Source: Nocardiopsis coralli | GTDB taxonomy: Bacteria; Actinomycetota; Actinomycetes; Streptosporangiales; Streptosporangiaceae | Direction: 5' to 3' | Assembly: GCF_014892575.1 (NCBI RefSeq) | Contig: NZ_JADBGI010000004.1 | Span: forward strand, 126,282 to 190,281 | Length of the DNA stretch: 64,000 nucleotides | Notes under the pieces: generated by a model | The model's input: the letters and a program-made list of their open reading frames with translations, nothing else | The model's database searches: none | What the model was told of the DNA's origin: nothing | Translations under genes and position numbers: made by a program | Shown here: positions 1-8,670 of the stretch, in pieces | Layout of the letters: every line of letters starts with the position of its first letter | Position numbering within the stretch: the first letter of the stretch is position 1

Positions 1-1416
1 ACGGACGAGTTCGCCGCGCCCGAACGCTTCCTCGACCTTGTCGTCGACGAGGTGCGCGCCGCCGCTCCCGGCATCACCCTGGGGATCCGGGTCTCGGTGC
101 TGGAAGGGCCCGAGGACGGGCTCGGCGCCGAGGACACCCTGGCGGTCCTGCGCCGCGCCAGCCTGGACCGCGTCGATTTCCTCGACCTGTCCGCAGGCAG
201 TTACGAGGCCGGCGAGTGGATCGTCCAGTCGGGGGAGTGGCGCCCCGGGCTGCTCACCGAGTACCTGGAGCCCTACCGCGAGTTCGGCCTCCCGCTGGGT
301 CTTGCCGGGCGTCTGAACAGTCCCGGGGCGGTCGAGGAGGCGCTTGCCGCGGGCGCGGACTTCGTCAGCCTCGCCCGTGCCCTGCACGCCGACCCCGGCT
401 TCGCGACCGCCTGTCTGGAGGGCACCCCTTACCGCCCCTGTATCGCCTGCAACGTCTGCATCGACAACCTCGGCCTCGGCCAGGTGGCCTGCTCGGTCAA
501 CCCCGAGGTCGGGCGCGGCGGGGTTCCGCTCCCCTTCCCCGAACCCGCGGCGCCCGCCGCGGCCACGGTGGTCGGGGGAGGACCGGCCGGGATCACGGCC
601 GCTCGTGAACTCGCCCGCGCCGGTCTGCGTGTCACGCTCCTGGAGCACCACGAGGACCTGGGCGGCGACCTCACACTGGCCGCCCGGATGAAGTCCCTCC
701 CGGACTTCGGCAGGTTCCTGGAGTGGGCCCCGGCCGAACTCGACCGGCTCGGCGTCGACGTGCGTCTCGGCCGGACGGCCGACCCCCGCGGAGTAGCCGA
801 CACCGCCCCGGACCTGGTCGTCGTGGCCACCGGGGGCCGCCCCCGCGCAGCCGACACCGACCACGGGACGGACGTGCGCGATTGGCTGCGCGGCCACCAG
901 GATCGGGAACTGCCCGGCCATGTCACCGTGTGGGGCACCGACGCGGTGGCCATGAGCACCGCGGACACCCTCGCCGACCGGGGATGCCGGGTGTTGCTCC
1001 TGGGCGAGGGCGACGAGATCGCGCCCGAGGCCGGCCGCAGGGCCAAGATCCTCGCCCTGCCACGCCTGACCTCCGCGCCGGAGGTCGGTATCCACCTGCG
1101 CACCCGCCTCCTGGCCGCCGACGGTGAGCACGTGGAGGCGGAGGGCGAGGACGGCCGTGTCCTGCGTCTGCCCGCCCCGGGCCCGCTGTTGCGATCCCGC
1201 GGCCTCGCCCCCGACGAGGACGCCGTCGCCCTGGTGCCCGAGGGGATCCCGTACGCCCGAGTGGGGGCCGCGGACGGGCGGGGCGCGACCCTGCGCGAGG
1301 CCGTGTGGAGCGGGCACGACGCCGCGCACTCCCTGCTCGGCCTCCTCGGCTCCCGGCCCACCGCGGGCACCGGGGCCGACCCCGACGACACAGCCCGGAG
1401 AGGGGCCCTGCGATGA
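1..1416 (+). CDS. NADH:flavin oxidoreductase, 2,4-dienoyl-CoA reductase type (5' end outside window)
   Basis: The frame is open from base 1, so the protein begins upstream; 471 residues are visible. The start of the visible part is the end of an FMN-binding TIM barrel of the Old Yellow Enzyme family. Then CIACNVCID (about residues 144-152) and a further Cys about ten residues later form the 4Fe-4S cluster motif of the 2,4-dienoyl-CoA reductase / trimethylamine dehydrogenase branch. A dinucleotide-binding stretch, VVGGGPAGITAARELA, follows near residue 190. Members pass electrons from NAD(P)H through FAD and Fe-S to FMN to reduce activated double bonds or oxidise amines; the substrate here cannot be told. 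The stop codon overlaps the next start (ATGA), so it belongs to the operon that continues to 5141. Confidence 0.85.
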   Translation, partial: TDEFAAPERFLDLVVDEVRAAAPGITLGIRVSVLEGPEDGLGAEDTLAVLRRASLDRVDFLDLSAGSYEAGEWIVQSGEWRPGLLTEYLEPYREFGLPLGLAGRLNSPGAVEEALAAGADFVSLARALHADPGFATACLEGTPYRPCIACNVCIDNLGLGQVACSVNPEVGRGGVPLPFPEPAAPAAATVVGGGPAGITAARELARAGLRVTLLEHHEDLGGDLTLAARMKSLPDFGRFLEWAPAELDRLGVDVRLGRTADPRGVADTAPDLVVVATGGRPRAADTDHGTDVRDWLRGHQDRELPGHVTVWGTDAVAMSTADTLADRGCRVLLLGEGDEIAPEAGRRAKILALPRLTSAPEVGIHLRTRLLAADGEHVEAEGEDGRVLRLPAPGPLLRSRGLAPDEDAVALVPEGIPYARVGAADGRGATLREAVWSGHDAAHSLLGLLGSRPTAGTGADPDDTARRGALR

Positions 1417-2531
1417 ACCACGGAACACCACTGCGTTTCGGCATCATCGGCTGCGGCCGGATCGCCGCGAACCACGCCCTCGCGCTCGCCGGACACCCCG
1501 GTGCTGAGGCCGTGGCCTGTCTCGACGCGGACCTCGCACGCGCGGACGGGTTCGCCCGCGAGCACGGTATCGGGCACGCCGTCTCCACCCCGGAGGAGCT
1601 GTACGGGCTCGGCCTCGACGCAGTGGTCGTGTGCACCCCGCACCCCCACCACGAGGAGGCGGTCGTCCGCGCCGCCGGCCACGGCGTCCACGCCCTGTGC
1701 GAGAAACCGATCGCGGTCGACCCTGCGGCCGCCGACCGCATGATCGCGGCGGCCGGCGCGGCCGGGACCACCCTCGGTGTGGTCTTCCAACGCCGTCTGT
1801 GGCCCGCGGCGCGGCGCATCCGCGATGCCGTCGACGACGGGACCCTCGGCCGTCCATTGGCCGGCGAGGTCCGGGTACGCCTGCACCGCCCGGCCGAGTA
1901 CTACTCCGCCGACCCGTGGCGCGGACGTTGGGACACCGACGGAGGGGGTGTGCTGATGACCCAGGCCGTCCACCAGATCGACCTGCTGTGCTGGTACATG
2001 GGCACACCCGTCGCCGTCGCCGGGCTCACCGCCACACAGAAACACGGGGACCACATCGAGGTGGAGGACACCGCCGCGGCGGCCCTCTCCTTCGCCTCCG
2101 GTGCCGTCGCCACCGTGCACGCCCACACCGTGGGGTCCGAGAACCTCGGCAATCTCGTCTCGGTCACCGGCGAGTCCGGCGCGACCGCGTCCCTGCTCGA
2201 GTACCCCGAGGGCGGAGAGGGTGCCATCGACCTGTGGACCGCCCCGGGGCAGCGCCACACCGCCGACGGGTACGCAGACGCCTCCGCCGCCACACCGGAC
2301 CTCGCAAGCATCAACGCGGGGCTGCGCCCGTTCCACTCCCTCCAGATCGCCGACTTCGTCTCCGCCCTGAGGGAAGGCCGTGACCCCGCGGTGACCGGCC
2401 GCGAAGCACGCGACTCGCTCGCCGTCGTCGACGCCGTCTACACCTCCTGCCGCACCGGCAGGACCGTGCACCTGGACCGGGGCGGGCCCGACCCGCTGCC
2501 CCGGACCGCAGAGGAGGACCGTGAGTACTGA
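1413..2531 (+). CDS. Gfo/Idh/MocA family NAD(P)-dependent oxidoreductase
   Basis: A 372-residue protein starting at the ATG inside the ATGA overlap with the preceding gene. The N-terminus has the Rossmann motif GIIGCGRIA (residues 9-17), and CEKPIAVDP near residue 95 carries the conserved EKP lysine motif of the family. The C-terminal half fits the GFO_IDH_MocA alpha/beta domain. Such enzymes oxidise or reduce sugars, cyclitols and related polyols with NAD(P). Together with the flavoenzymes and the isomerase in the same operon it suggests stepwise redox processing of a ring compound. A longer open frame reaches 1305, but the codon overlap and the Rossmann fold close to residue 1 favour 1413. 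Confidence 0.9.
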   Translation: MNHGTPLRFGIIGCGRIAANHALALAGHPGAEAVACLDADLARADGFAREHGIGHAVSTPEELYGLGLDAVVVCTPHPHHEEAVVRAAGHGVHALCEKPIAVDPAAADRMIAAAGAAGTTLGVVFQRRLWPAARRIRDAVDDGTLGRPLAGEVRVRLHRPAEYYSADPWRGRWDTDGGGVLMTQAVHQIDLLCWYMGTPVAVAGLTATQKHGDHIEVEDTAAAALSFASGAVATVHAHTVGSENLGNLVSVTGESGATASLLEYPEGGEGAIDLWTAPGQRHTADGYADASAATPDLASINAGLRPFHSLQIADFVSALREGRDPAVTGREARDSLAVVDAVYTSCRTGRTVHLDRGGPDPLPRTAEEDREY

Positions 2532-4269
2532 CATCACCGCCGAACAGCAGGAACGGGACTGTGACGTCCTCGTCGTCGGCTCCGGTGCGGGCGGGCTCGC
2601 CGCCGCCGTCACCGCCGCCTGGCACGGGCGCGACGTCGTGGTGGCCGAGAAGGAACCGGTCCTCGGCGGGGCGACGGCGTGGTCCGGCGGCTGGATGTGG
2701 GCGCCCGGGAACCCGGTCTCCCGCGAGGGAGGCAACACCGAGTCCGCCGACGGTCCCCGCACCTACCTGCGCCACGAACTCGGCGATTACTACGACGAGG
2801 AGCGGGTGGAGGCCTTCCTGGAGGCCGCACCCCGCATGGTCTCCTTCTTCCGCGACCACACCGAGCTGCAGTTCGTGGACGGCGCCGCGATCGCCGACTT
2901 CCACGGCCACACACCGGGTGCGGGCACCGGCGGGCGTTCCGTCGGCCCCGCTCCCTACAGCTCACGCCGGATGCCCCGACACCTCGTGCGCCGGATGCGT
3001 CCTCAGCTGTACGCGACGTCCTTCCTGGGCATGGGCATCATGGCCGGGTCCGACCTCCAGTCCTTCCTGCACTTCCGGCGTTCGCCCGAGGCGTTCCTGC
3101 ACGTGGCCCGCCGGGTGACCCGGCACGTGTTCGATCTGCTGCTGCGCGGGCGCGGTACCCAGCTCGTCAACGGACCCGCCCTCGTCGGCCGGCTGCTGAC
3201 CTCCGCCGACCGGCTCGGTGTGCGCCTGCTGACCGGGTCCCCGGTCATCGAGCTCACCACCGCGCCCGACGGCCGGGTCACCGGCGCGGTCGTCGCCGGC
3301 CCCGAGGGGAAGACCCGGTACCGGGCCCGCCACGGTGTGGTCCTGGCCTCCGGCGGGTTCCCGCAGGACCCCGCGCGCCGCCGGGAGCACTTCCCGCGTA
3401 CCCCTACCGGCGAGGAGCACTGGAGCATGGCTCCCGCGTCGGCCTCGGGCGACGGTGCGGACCTGGCCGGTACGGTCGGCGGCCGGTTGCGCACCGACGT
3501 CCGGTCGGCCGTGGCCTGGTGCCCGGTCTCGCTCGTGCGCTACCCCAACGGGGCCGTGGGCCGGTTCCCGCACATCGTCGACCGCGGCAAGCCCGGGCTC
3601 ATCGGGGTGCTCGCGAACGGCCGCCGCTTCGTCAACGAGGCCGACGGTTACCACGACTACGTGGCCGCGATGGTCGACGCCGTCCCCGAGGGCGAGGAGG
3701 TCGCGTCCTGGCTCGTGTGCGACCACCGGTTCCAGCGCCGCTACCCCTTCGGGATGAGCAAACCCTTCCCGGTCCCGGTCGCGCCCTACGTGCGCTCGGG
3801 CTACCTGCGCAAGGGCCGCACCGTGGAGGAACTGGCCGAACGCTGCGGCATCGACCCCGAGGGCCTGCGGCGCACCGTCGACGCGTTCAACACCCACGCA
3901 CGCAAGGGTGAGGACCCCGAGTTCGGACGCGGCGGGACCCCGTTCAACCAGCGCTCGGGCGACCCGGAAGTGGGGCCCAACCCCAGCCTGGCGCCGCTCG
4001 ACCGAGGCCCCTTCTACGCGATCAAGGTCCTGCCGGGCAGCTTCGGGACCTTCGCCGGCCTGGACGTCGACACCCGCACCCGGGTGCTCGACGGTTCCGG
4101 AACGCCGGTCCCCGGGCTGTACGCCGCCGGGAACGACCAGGTCAGCGTCATGGGCGGTGCTTATCCCACCGGTGGTATCAACCTCGGCCCGGCGATGGCC
4201 TCCGGGTACACGGCCGGAACCGCGGTGGCCGCCGACGAAGCGGCACACACGGACGGGGGCGCAGGGTGA
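2521..4269 (+). CDS. FAD-dependent dehydrogenase, fumarate reductase / 3-ketosteroid dehydrogenase family
   Basis: 582 residues, GTG start overlapping the previous stop by 11 bp. VVGSGAGGLAAAVTA (about 18-32) is the FAD ADP-binding motif, followed by GGATAWSGGWMWAPGN, typical of the FAD_binding_2 family. The C-terminal segment GLYAAGNDQ plus GGAYPTGGINLG is the second FAD contact region found in 3-ketosteroid 1-dehydrogenases and fumarate-reductase-like flavoproteins. These enzymes introduce or remove a C=C bond next to a carbonyl. The neighbours argue for a catabolic role; a steroid substrate is not supported, because no other steroid genes are present. Confidence 0.88.
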   Translation: MSTDITAEQQERDCDVLVVGSGAGGLAAAVTAAWHGRDVVVAEKEPVLGGATAWSGGWMWAPGNPVSREGGNTESADGPRTYLRHELGDYYDEERVEAFLEAAPRMVSFFRDHTELQFVDGAAIADFHGHTPGAGTGGRSVGPAPYSSRRMPRHLVRRMRPQLYATSFLGMGIMAGSDLQSFLHFRRSPEAFLHVARRVTRHVFDLLLRGRGTQLVNGPALVGRLLTSADRLGVRLLTGSPVIELTTAPDGRVTGAVVAGPEGKTRYRARHGVVLASGGFPQDPARRREHFPRTPTGEEHWSMAPASASGDGADLAGTVGGRLRTDVRSAVAWCPVSLVRYPNGAVGRFPHIVDRGKPGLIGVLANGRRFVNEADGYHDYVAAMVDAVPEGEEVASWLVCDHRFQRRYPFGMSKPFPVPVAPYVRSGYLRKGRTVEELAERCGIDPEGLRRTVDAFNTHARKGEDPEFGRGGTPFNQRSGDPEVGPNPSLAPLDRGPFYAIKVLPGSFGTFAGLDVDTRTRVLDGSGTPVPGLYAAGNDQVSVMGGAYPTGGINLGPAMASGYTAGTAVAADEAAHTDGGAG

Positions 4270-4313
4270 GCGCACAGGCGGACACAGGGGCGACGGGCGA
4301 GAGAGGGCGAACG

Positions 4314-5141
4314 ATGGAGCAGTGGACGAAGGAACTGACCCTGGCCGGTTACGGTATCCACTCCTCGGTGGACTTCGGTGAACGCGTGCGTGCTGCGGCG
4401 GCGGCCGGCTTCACCGGTCTGGGCCTGCGCGCCGAGGACTACCGGAGCGCCCTGGCGCAGGGTTGGACCGACGACGGCATCGCCGCACACCTGGCCGAGC
4501 ACGATCTCGCCCTGACCGAGGTCGAGTACGTGACCGGGTGGGGGAGCGACACCGAGCGGGACGCTGCCCAGCGGGAGAAGGAAAGCACGGTCTTCCACAT
4601 GGCCCGCCGGTTCGGGGTGGCCCACGTCAACGTCGGGCTCCTGGAGAGCTTCGACGAGGACACCGTCGCGCGGGCCCTGCGGGACCTGTGCGACCGGGCG
4701 GGCGAGTTGGTCGTCGGCGTGGAGTTCATGCCCTACAGCGGGATCCCGGACGTGCCCTCGGCGCTGCGGGCCATGGACCGCAGCGGACGGGAGAACACGG
4801 GGCTCATCGTCGACGCGTGGCACTGGGCCCGGTCCGGTTCCACCGCGGCGTCGTTGGAGGGACTGGACCCCGGACGTGTGGTGTCCGTTCAGCTCTGCGA
4901 CGTCCTGGCAACGCCCATGGAACCGATGCGCACCGAGTCCCTGCACCACCGTGTGCTGCCGGGGCAGGGCCACGGCGACGTCGCGGGCATGCTGCGCGCC
5001 CTCGACGCCCATGGGATCGACCCGGGGCTGGTGAGCGTGGAGGTCATCTCCGACGAGCTGGCCTCGCACGGTCCCCGGGAGGCGGCCCGCGCCGCGCACG
5101 GGGCGGCGCTGGCGGTCCTGAGGGAGACCGTGCACCGGTGA
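4314..5141 (+). CDS. sugar phosphate isomerase/epimerase-like TIM-barrel protein
   Basis: 275 residues from the ATG at 4314, preceded by GAGAGAGG; a GTG at 4266 overlapping the previous stop would add 16 residues. The protein fits the xylose-isomerase-like (AP endonuclease 2) TIM-barrel family: VGVEFMP and GLIVDAWHW are the metal-ligand strands with Glu and Asp/His, and LPGQGHGDV is the characteristic late segment before a metal-binding Glu. Family members isomerise sugars or cyclitols or act as dehydratases on ring intermediates (for example 3-dehydroshikimate dehydratase). Last gene of the operon; the hairpin at 5158 follows. Confidence 0.85.
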   Translation: MEQWTKELTLAGYGIHSSVDFGERVRAAAAAGFTGLGLRAEDYRSALAQGWTDDGIAAHLAEHDLALTEVEYVTGWGSDTERDAAQREKESTVFHMARRFGVAHVNVGLLESFDEDTVARALRDLCDRAGELVVGVEFMPYSGIPDVPSALRAMDRSGRENTGLIVDAWHWARSGSTAASLEGLDPGRVVSVQLCDVLATPMEPMRTESLHHRVLPGQGHGDVAGMLRALDAHGIDPGLVSVEVISDELASHGPREAARAAHGAALAVLRETVHR

Positions 5142-5157
5142 CCCGGTGAGGGATGCC

Positions 5158-5198
5158 GGAAGGGGCGCCGCGGCCGTACCGGTCGCGGCGCCCCTTCC
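5158..5198. terminator. bidirectional terminator hairpin
   Basis: Perfect 15-bp inverted repeat (5158-5172 with 5184-5198, arm GGAAGGGGCGCCGCG) around an 11-nt loop, between two convergent operons (ends at 5141 and 5222). There is no T-tract, as is usual in actinomycetes. Confidence 0.8.
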
Positions 5199-5221
5199 GT
5201 GTGCGGGCCGTGCGGGGTCGG

Positions 5222-6820
5222 TCAGGCCGGGTCCCGGCCCGAGCCGGGTTCGTGCCCGGTGCCTTCCGTGTCCTGGAGCCCGTCCACGGTCCGGGTCTCC
5301 TCCTGGGCCGGCGGTTCGTGCCCGTCCCCCTCGGCCTCGGTGCCGCTGGGAGAGCGGACCGCGCGGCGAACGGCGAAGCCCACCGACAGCACGATGAGCG
5401 CGCTCAGCACCAGGGGGATCGGTTCGAGCAGCCACCCGAAGCCGCCGTCGTGGATGATCATGGTGCGCCGGTACCCGCTCTCTGCGATCGGCCCGACAAT
5501 GAGCCCGATGACCATGGGCGCCAGCGGGAACCCGAACTTGGTCATGAGGTAGCCGATCACCCCGAAGACCACCATGACGAGTACGTCGAAGGGGTTCGAA
5601 CGCACGGCGAACGCACCGATCATCGACAGCACCAAGACCGTCGGCCACAGGTAACGCGTGGGGATCCCGGTGATGAGCCGCGACCACAGCCCCGTCCCGA
5701 GCAGGCCGATGACGAGCATGACGAGGTAGGTCAGCAGGAAACCCACGAAGATCCCGTAGACCAGCTCGGGGCTGCCGGTGAAGAGCTCCGGTCCTGGACG
5801 CAGCCCGTGCACGGTGATGGCGCCGATGAGCACGGCGGTGGTGACGTCGCCGGGGATGCCGAGCGTGAGCATGGGGACCAGCGCCCCGGCCGTACCGGCG
5901 TTCTTCGCGGTCTCGGCGGCGGCGATCCCGCGGGGTTCGCCCTTGCCGAACCGGCGCTTGTCGCGGGCGGCGCGCTTGGCCTCGTTGTAGGCGACGAACG
6001 CCGAGATGTCCCCTCCGGTGCCCGGGATGATCCCGATGATGAAGCCGATGGGCGAGGACAGAAGGATCGGCGGGGTGATACCTCGAAGCCAGGACAGGGT
6101 CGGCCGGAACTTCTGCACGGCCGCCTGCCCCAGGGTGCGTCCCCGGGAGCGTTCGAACTGCACGAAGGCCTCGGAGACCGCGAAGAGCCCGATGAGGACC
6201 GGGATGAACCCGATACCTGCGGCCAGGTTCGGGTCGTCGAAGCTCAACCGCGGGTAGGCCTGGATGGTGTCGAGGCCGATCAGGGCCAGACCGACGCCGA
6301 GCACACCGCTGATCAACCCCTTGACCAGGCGGTTCTCCGAGACCGAGGCGACAACGGTCAGGGCGAGCACGGCCAGCAGGAAGTACTCGGCCGGGCCGAA
6401 GGCCAGCGCGATCCCGGCGAGCAGGGGCGCGAACAGGCCCAGGGCGACCACCCCGGCCAGACCGCCCAGCGACGAGGCCACCACGGAGATGCTCAGCGCC
6501 TCCGCGGCCCGGCCCTGTTTGGCCATGGCGTTGCCGTCCTCCACGGTCGCCGCCGAGGCGGGCGTGCCGGGCGAACGGATGAGGATCGCCGGGATCGACC
6601 CCGCGTAGACCGCACCGCCGTAGATACCGAGCAGGAGCATCATGCCGGGAAGCGGATCGAGCGAGAACGTGAACGGCAGCAGGACCGCGACCCCGACCGT
6701 GGCCGAGATCCCGGGCAGGGCACCCACCACGATGCCGACGAGGCAGCCCAGCACGATGAAGATCAGGACACCGGGGTCGAGGACCGCGTCGATGCCGATG
6801 AGCCAGTTCTCGATGTTCAT
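5222..6820 (-). CDS. tctA: tripartite tricarboxylate transporter large permease TctA
   Basis: 532 residues, very hydrophobic, with 11-12 predicted membrane spans. The glycine-rich family motifs are present: GALPGISATVG near residue 35 and GIIPGTGGDISAF near residue 265. The charged C-terminal tail (about residues 495-532) is cytoplasmic. TctA is the large membrane subunit that imports carboxylates captured by TctC, driven by an ion gradient. ATG overlaps the tctB stop (ATGA). The convergent catabolic operon is the likely consumer of the imported substrate. Confidence 0.93.
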   Translation of the reverse strand: MNIENWLIGIDAVLDPGVLIFIVLGCLVGIVVGALPGISATVGVAVLLPFTFSLDPLPGMMLLLGIYGGAVYAGSIPAILIRSPGTPASAATVEDGNAMAKQGRAAEALSISVVASSLGGLAGVVALGLFAPLLAGIALAFGPAEYFLLAVLALTVVASVSENRLVKGLISGVLGVGLALIGLDTIQAYPRLSFDDPNLAAGIGFIPVLIGLFAVSEAFVQFERSRGRTLGQAAVQKFRPTLSWLRGITPPILLSSPIGFIIGIIPGTGGDISAFVAYNEAKRAARDKRRFGKGEPRGIAAAETAKNAGTAGALVPMLTLGIPGDVTTAVLIGAITVHGLRPGPELFTGSPELVYGIFVGFLLTYLVMLVIGLLGTGLWSRLITGIPTRYLWPTVLVLSMIGAFAVRSNPFDVLVMVVFGVIGYLMTKFGFPLAPMVIGLIVGPIAESGYRRTMIIHDGGFGWLLEPIPLVLSALIVLSVGFAVRRAVRSPSGTEAEGDGHEPPAQEETRTVDGLQDTEGTGHEPGSGRDPA

Positions 6821-7293
6821 GCGGCCCCCAGGAGAGGAAGCCCGCTCAGGAGGCCGGTGGGCAGGAAGACCTCCAGGAGCTGGGCGAAGAGCAGGTGCAG
6901 GCCCACGGCGACCCCGGCCGACACGGCGGCGATCGCGACGGGGCGGCGGACGCCGATGAGCAGGAGTGCGGCGGCCATGAACCCGGTACTGGCGAGCACG
7001 AACCCGATCGGTTCCAGCAGCAGCGCGTAGACCAGGGACAGCAGGGCGATCGCACCGACCTGGACCAGCCCGCCGGTGTCAGGCAGCGGGCCGGAGCGTT
7101 CCGGACGCCAGATCAGGGCGAGGGAGAGCAGACCGAGGACGACCGCGACGATGCGCGGAAGTGCGGCCGTTCCTGGGTCGTGTTCCTGGCCTGGCGGCGG
7201 GAAACCGAAGCTGAGGGCGAGGAGGGTCGCGGACAGGGCCAGCAGGATCACCCCGATGACCCGGTCGCCCCGGGTGGTCGCGGCGGCGTTCAC
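6817..7293 (-). CDS. tctB: tripartite tricarboxylate transporter small permease TctB
   Basis: 158 residues with four predicted membrane helices, the size and topology of TctB. I choose the GTG at 7293 because it overlaps the tctC stop (GTGA) and lies just before the first membrane segment (residues about 11-30); the frame upstream is the shadow of tctC. It pairs with TctA in the membrane. Confidence 0.88.
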   Translation of the reverse strand: MNAAATTRGDRVIGVILLALSATLLALSFGFPPPGQEHDPGTAALPRIVAVVLGLLSLALIWRPERSGPLPDTGGLVQVGAIALLSLVYALLLEPIGFVLASTGFMAAALLLIGVRRPVAIAAVSAGVAVGLHLLFAQLLEVFLPTGLLSGLPLLGAA

Positions 7294-8291
7294 AGATGCT
7301 CCTCCTCCGGCGCGAGGCCGAGCTCCTGGACGGTGCGGCCGTAGAGTTCGTGCTGGTCGTCGAGGTAGGAGTCGAAGTCCGGGCCGTCCCGGAACTCCTG
7401 GTCGAGGTTCTGGGCGGCCATCCACGCGGAGAAGTCCTCGGCCCCCTGCGCCTGTCCCAGGCATTCGGTGAGGAACCCGACGCGTTCGTCGGGGGTGCCG
7501 TTGGGGGCGACCACGCCGAGGATGGCGCCGCTGTCCCACTCCAGTCCCTGATCGGCAAGGGTCGGGGTGCCGGGGAAGACCTCCTCCTGGCCTGTCGTGG
7601 CGAGGGCGCGCAGGTCACCGGACTCGATGTAGGGGGCGATCTCGGCGGCGCCGACCGCGACCATGTCGGTCTGGTCGCCGAGGGCGGCGGTGATGGCCGG
7701 CGCGGAACCGTCGAAGGGGACGTTGTCCATGCCCTCCTCCACGCCCGCCTCCATGGCCATGCCGGAGAAGGAGACGTGGTAGACCGACCCCGTTCCGGCG
7801 GTGGCGATCTTGACGCCGTCGTCGCCTGCCGCGTCGAAGACCTCGTCCAGGTTCTCCAGGGGCGAATCGGCGGGCACGGCGAAGACGTCGGGTTGGTAGC
7901 TGTACTGCATGACGCCGCGCAGGTCCTCGGGCCCGATGTCGGAGACGCCCAGGTGGCCGAGGATCGCCAGTTCCATGCCGATGATCCCGAGGGTGTGGCC
8001 GTCGGGTTCGGCCTCGGACATCGCCTGGTAACCGACGGCCCCGATGCTGCCTTCCTGGTTGCGGACGATGATGTCGGTCCCGCAGGTCTCGCGCGCCTCG
8101 GCCACGAGCAGGCGGGCGGTCTGGTCGCCGCTTCCTCCCGGGGGCCAGGGGACGATGAGCTCGATGCTGCGGTCGGGGAAAGCGCCCTCGTTCTGCGGGA
8201 CGGTGCAGGCGGTCGCGGCCAGGCCGAGGGCGAGGAGCGCGGCCGCGAAGGACCGTGGTGTGCGCCGGGGAGGGCGGGGGTGTGGGCTCAT
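7290..8291 (-). CDS. tctC: tripartite tricarboxylate transporter substrate-binding lipoprotein TctC
   Basis: 333 residues. The N-terminus has Arg residues, a hydrophobic stretch and the lipobox LAATAC, so the mature protein is anchored by Cys outside the membrane. The Bug/TctC family motif IELIVPWPPGGSGDQTAR (about 47-64) is clear. The ATG at 8291 has the ribosome site AAAGGACGG. Bug proteins bind small organic acids such as citrate, aromatic acids or amides; the ligand is unknown. First gene of tctCBA. Confidence 0.92.
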   Translation of the reverse strand: MSPHPRPPRRTPRSFAAALLALGLAATACTVPQNEGAFPDRSIELIVPWPPGGSGDQTARLLVAEARETCGTDIIVRNQEGSIGAVGYQAMSEAEPDGHTLGIIGMELAILGHLGVSDIGPEDLRGVMQYSYQPDVFAVPADSPLENLDEVFDAAGDDGVKIATAGTGSVYHVSFSGMAMEAGVEEGMDNVPFDGSAPAITAALGDQTDMVAVGAAEIAPYIESGDLRALATTGQEEVFPGTPTLADQGLEWDSGAILGVVAPNGTPDERVGFLTECLGQAQGAEDFSAWMAAQNLDQEFRDGPDFDSYLDDQHELYGRTVQELGLAPEEEHL

Positions 8292-8351
8292 ACCGTCCTT
8301 TCGCCGGTGACGGCGGGGATCGTGCTGGTGGACGAGGGGTCGCGCGACGTC

Positions 8352-8387
8352 TCGCTGGACTGTAAGGCGCGTCACATCACATGACAA
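8352..8387 (-). promoter_or_regulatory. predicted housekeeping promoter of tctCBA
   Basis: On the minus strand, TTGTCA (8387-8382), a 17-bp spacer and TACAGT (8364-8359) make a good sigma-70-like promoter. Transcription would begin near 8352, about 60 nt before the tctC start. The spacer contains the dyad GTCA-N7-TGAC (8371-8385), a possible operator. Confidence 0.55.
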
Positions 8388-8565
8388 GGGCGTGAATTCC
8401 CGGAAACGTGGCTGGTGAGAGCGGTTCTCGGGGTCCGTGTGCGGCGAAAGAGCAGGTCGCGGGGCCCAGTTGTGCGTTTTACGCATGACCGTGCGGAATA
8501 TGAACTCAGTGCAAGACCGGAAGTGAATCGCGGCGGGTTCAGTTGTCCCGGGGCTTGTGGGGGGA

Positions 8566-8582
8566 ATACCCCTTGGGGGTAT
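8566..8582. promoter_or_regulatory. CsoR-like copper operator, site 1
   Basis: ATACCCC-TT-GGGGGTAT is a near-perfect palindrome matching the known CsoR operator type (ATACCCC/GGGGTAT arms). It lies about 90 bp before the copper ATPase. No csoR gene is visible in the window. Confidence 0.6.
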
Positions 8583-8630
8583 ATTGCTCAAGGTGGCGGC
8601 ACGCCGGACAGGCCGACGTCCGATCGCCGG

Positions 8631-8647
8631 ATACCCCCTATGGGTAC
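8631..8647. promoter_or_regulatory. CsoR-like copper operator, site 2
   Basis: ATACCCCCTATGGGTAC is a second palindrome of the same type, centred 65 bp after the first and ending about 10 bp before the ribosome site (GGAGGGAGA) of the copper ATPase. Two sites suggest cooperative repression released by copper. Confidence 0.6.
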
Positions 8648-8670
8648 GTTGACGCCGGAGGGAGACACCC

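Noticed and set aside
5153-7030. Very long open frames opposite real genes (for example 5153-7030 plus, 429-2762 minus, 8638-10761 minus)
   Set aside because: They mirror genes with clear domains on the other strand; extreme third-position GC keeps antisense frames open. Their translations are low-complexity Arg/Pro/Gly with no family motif.
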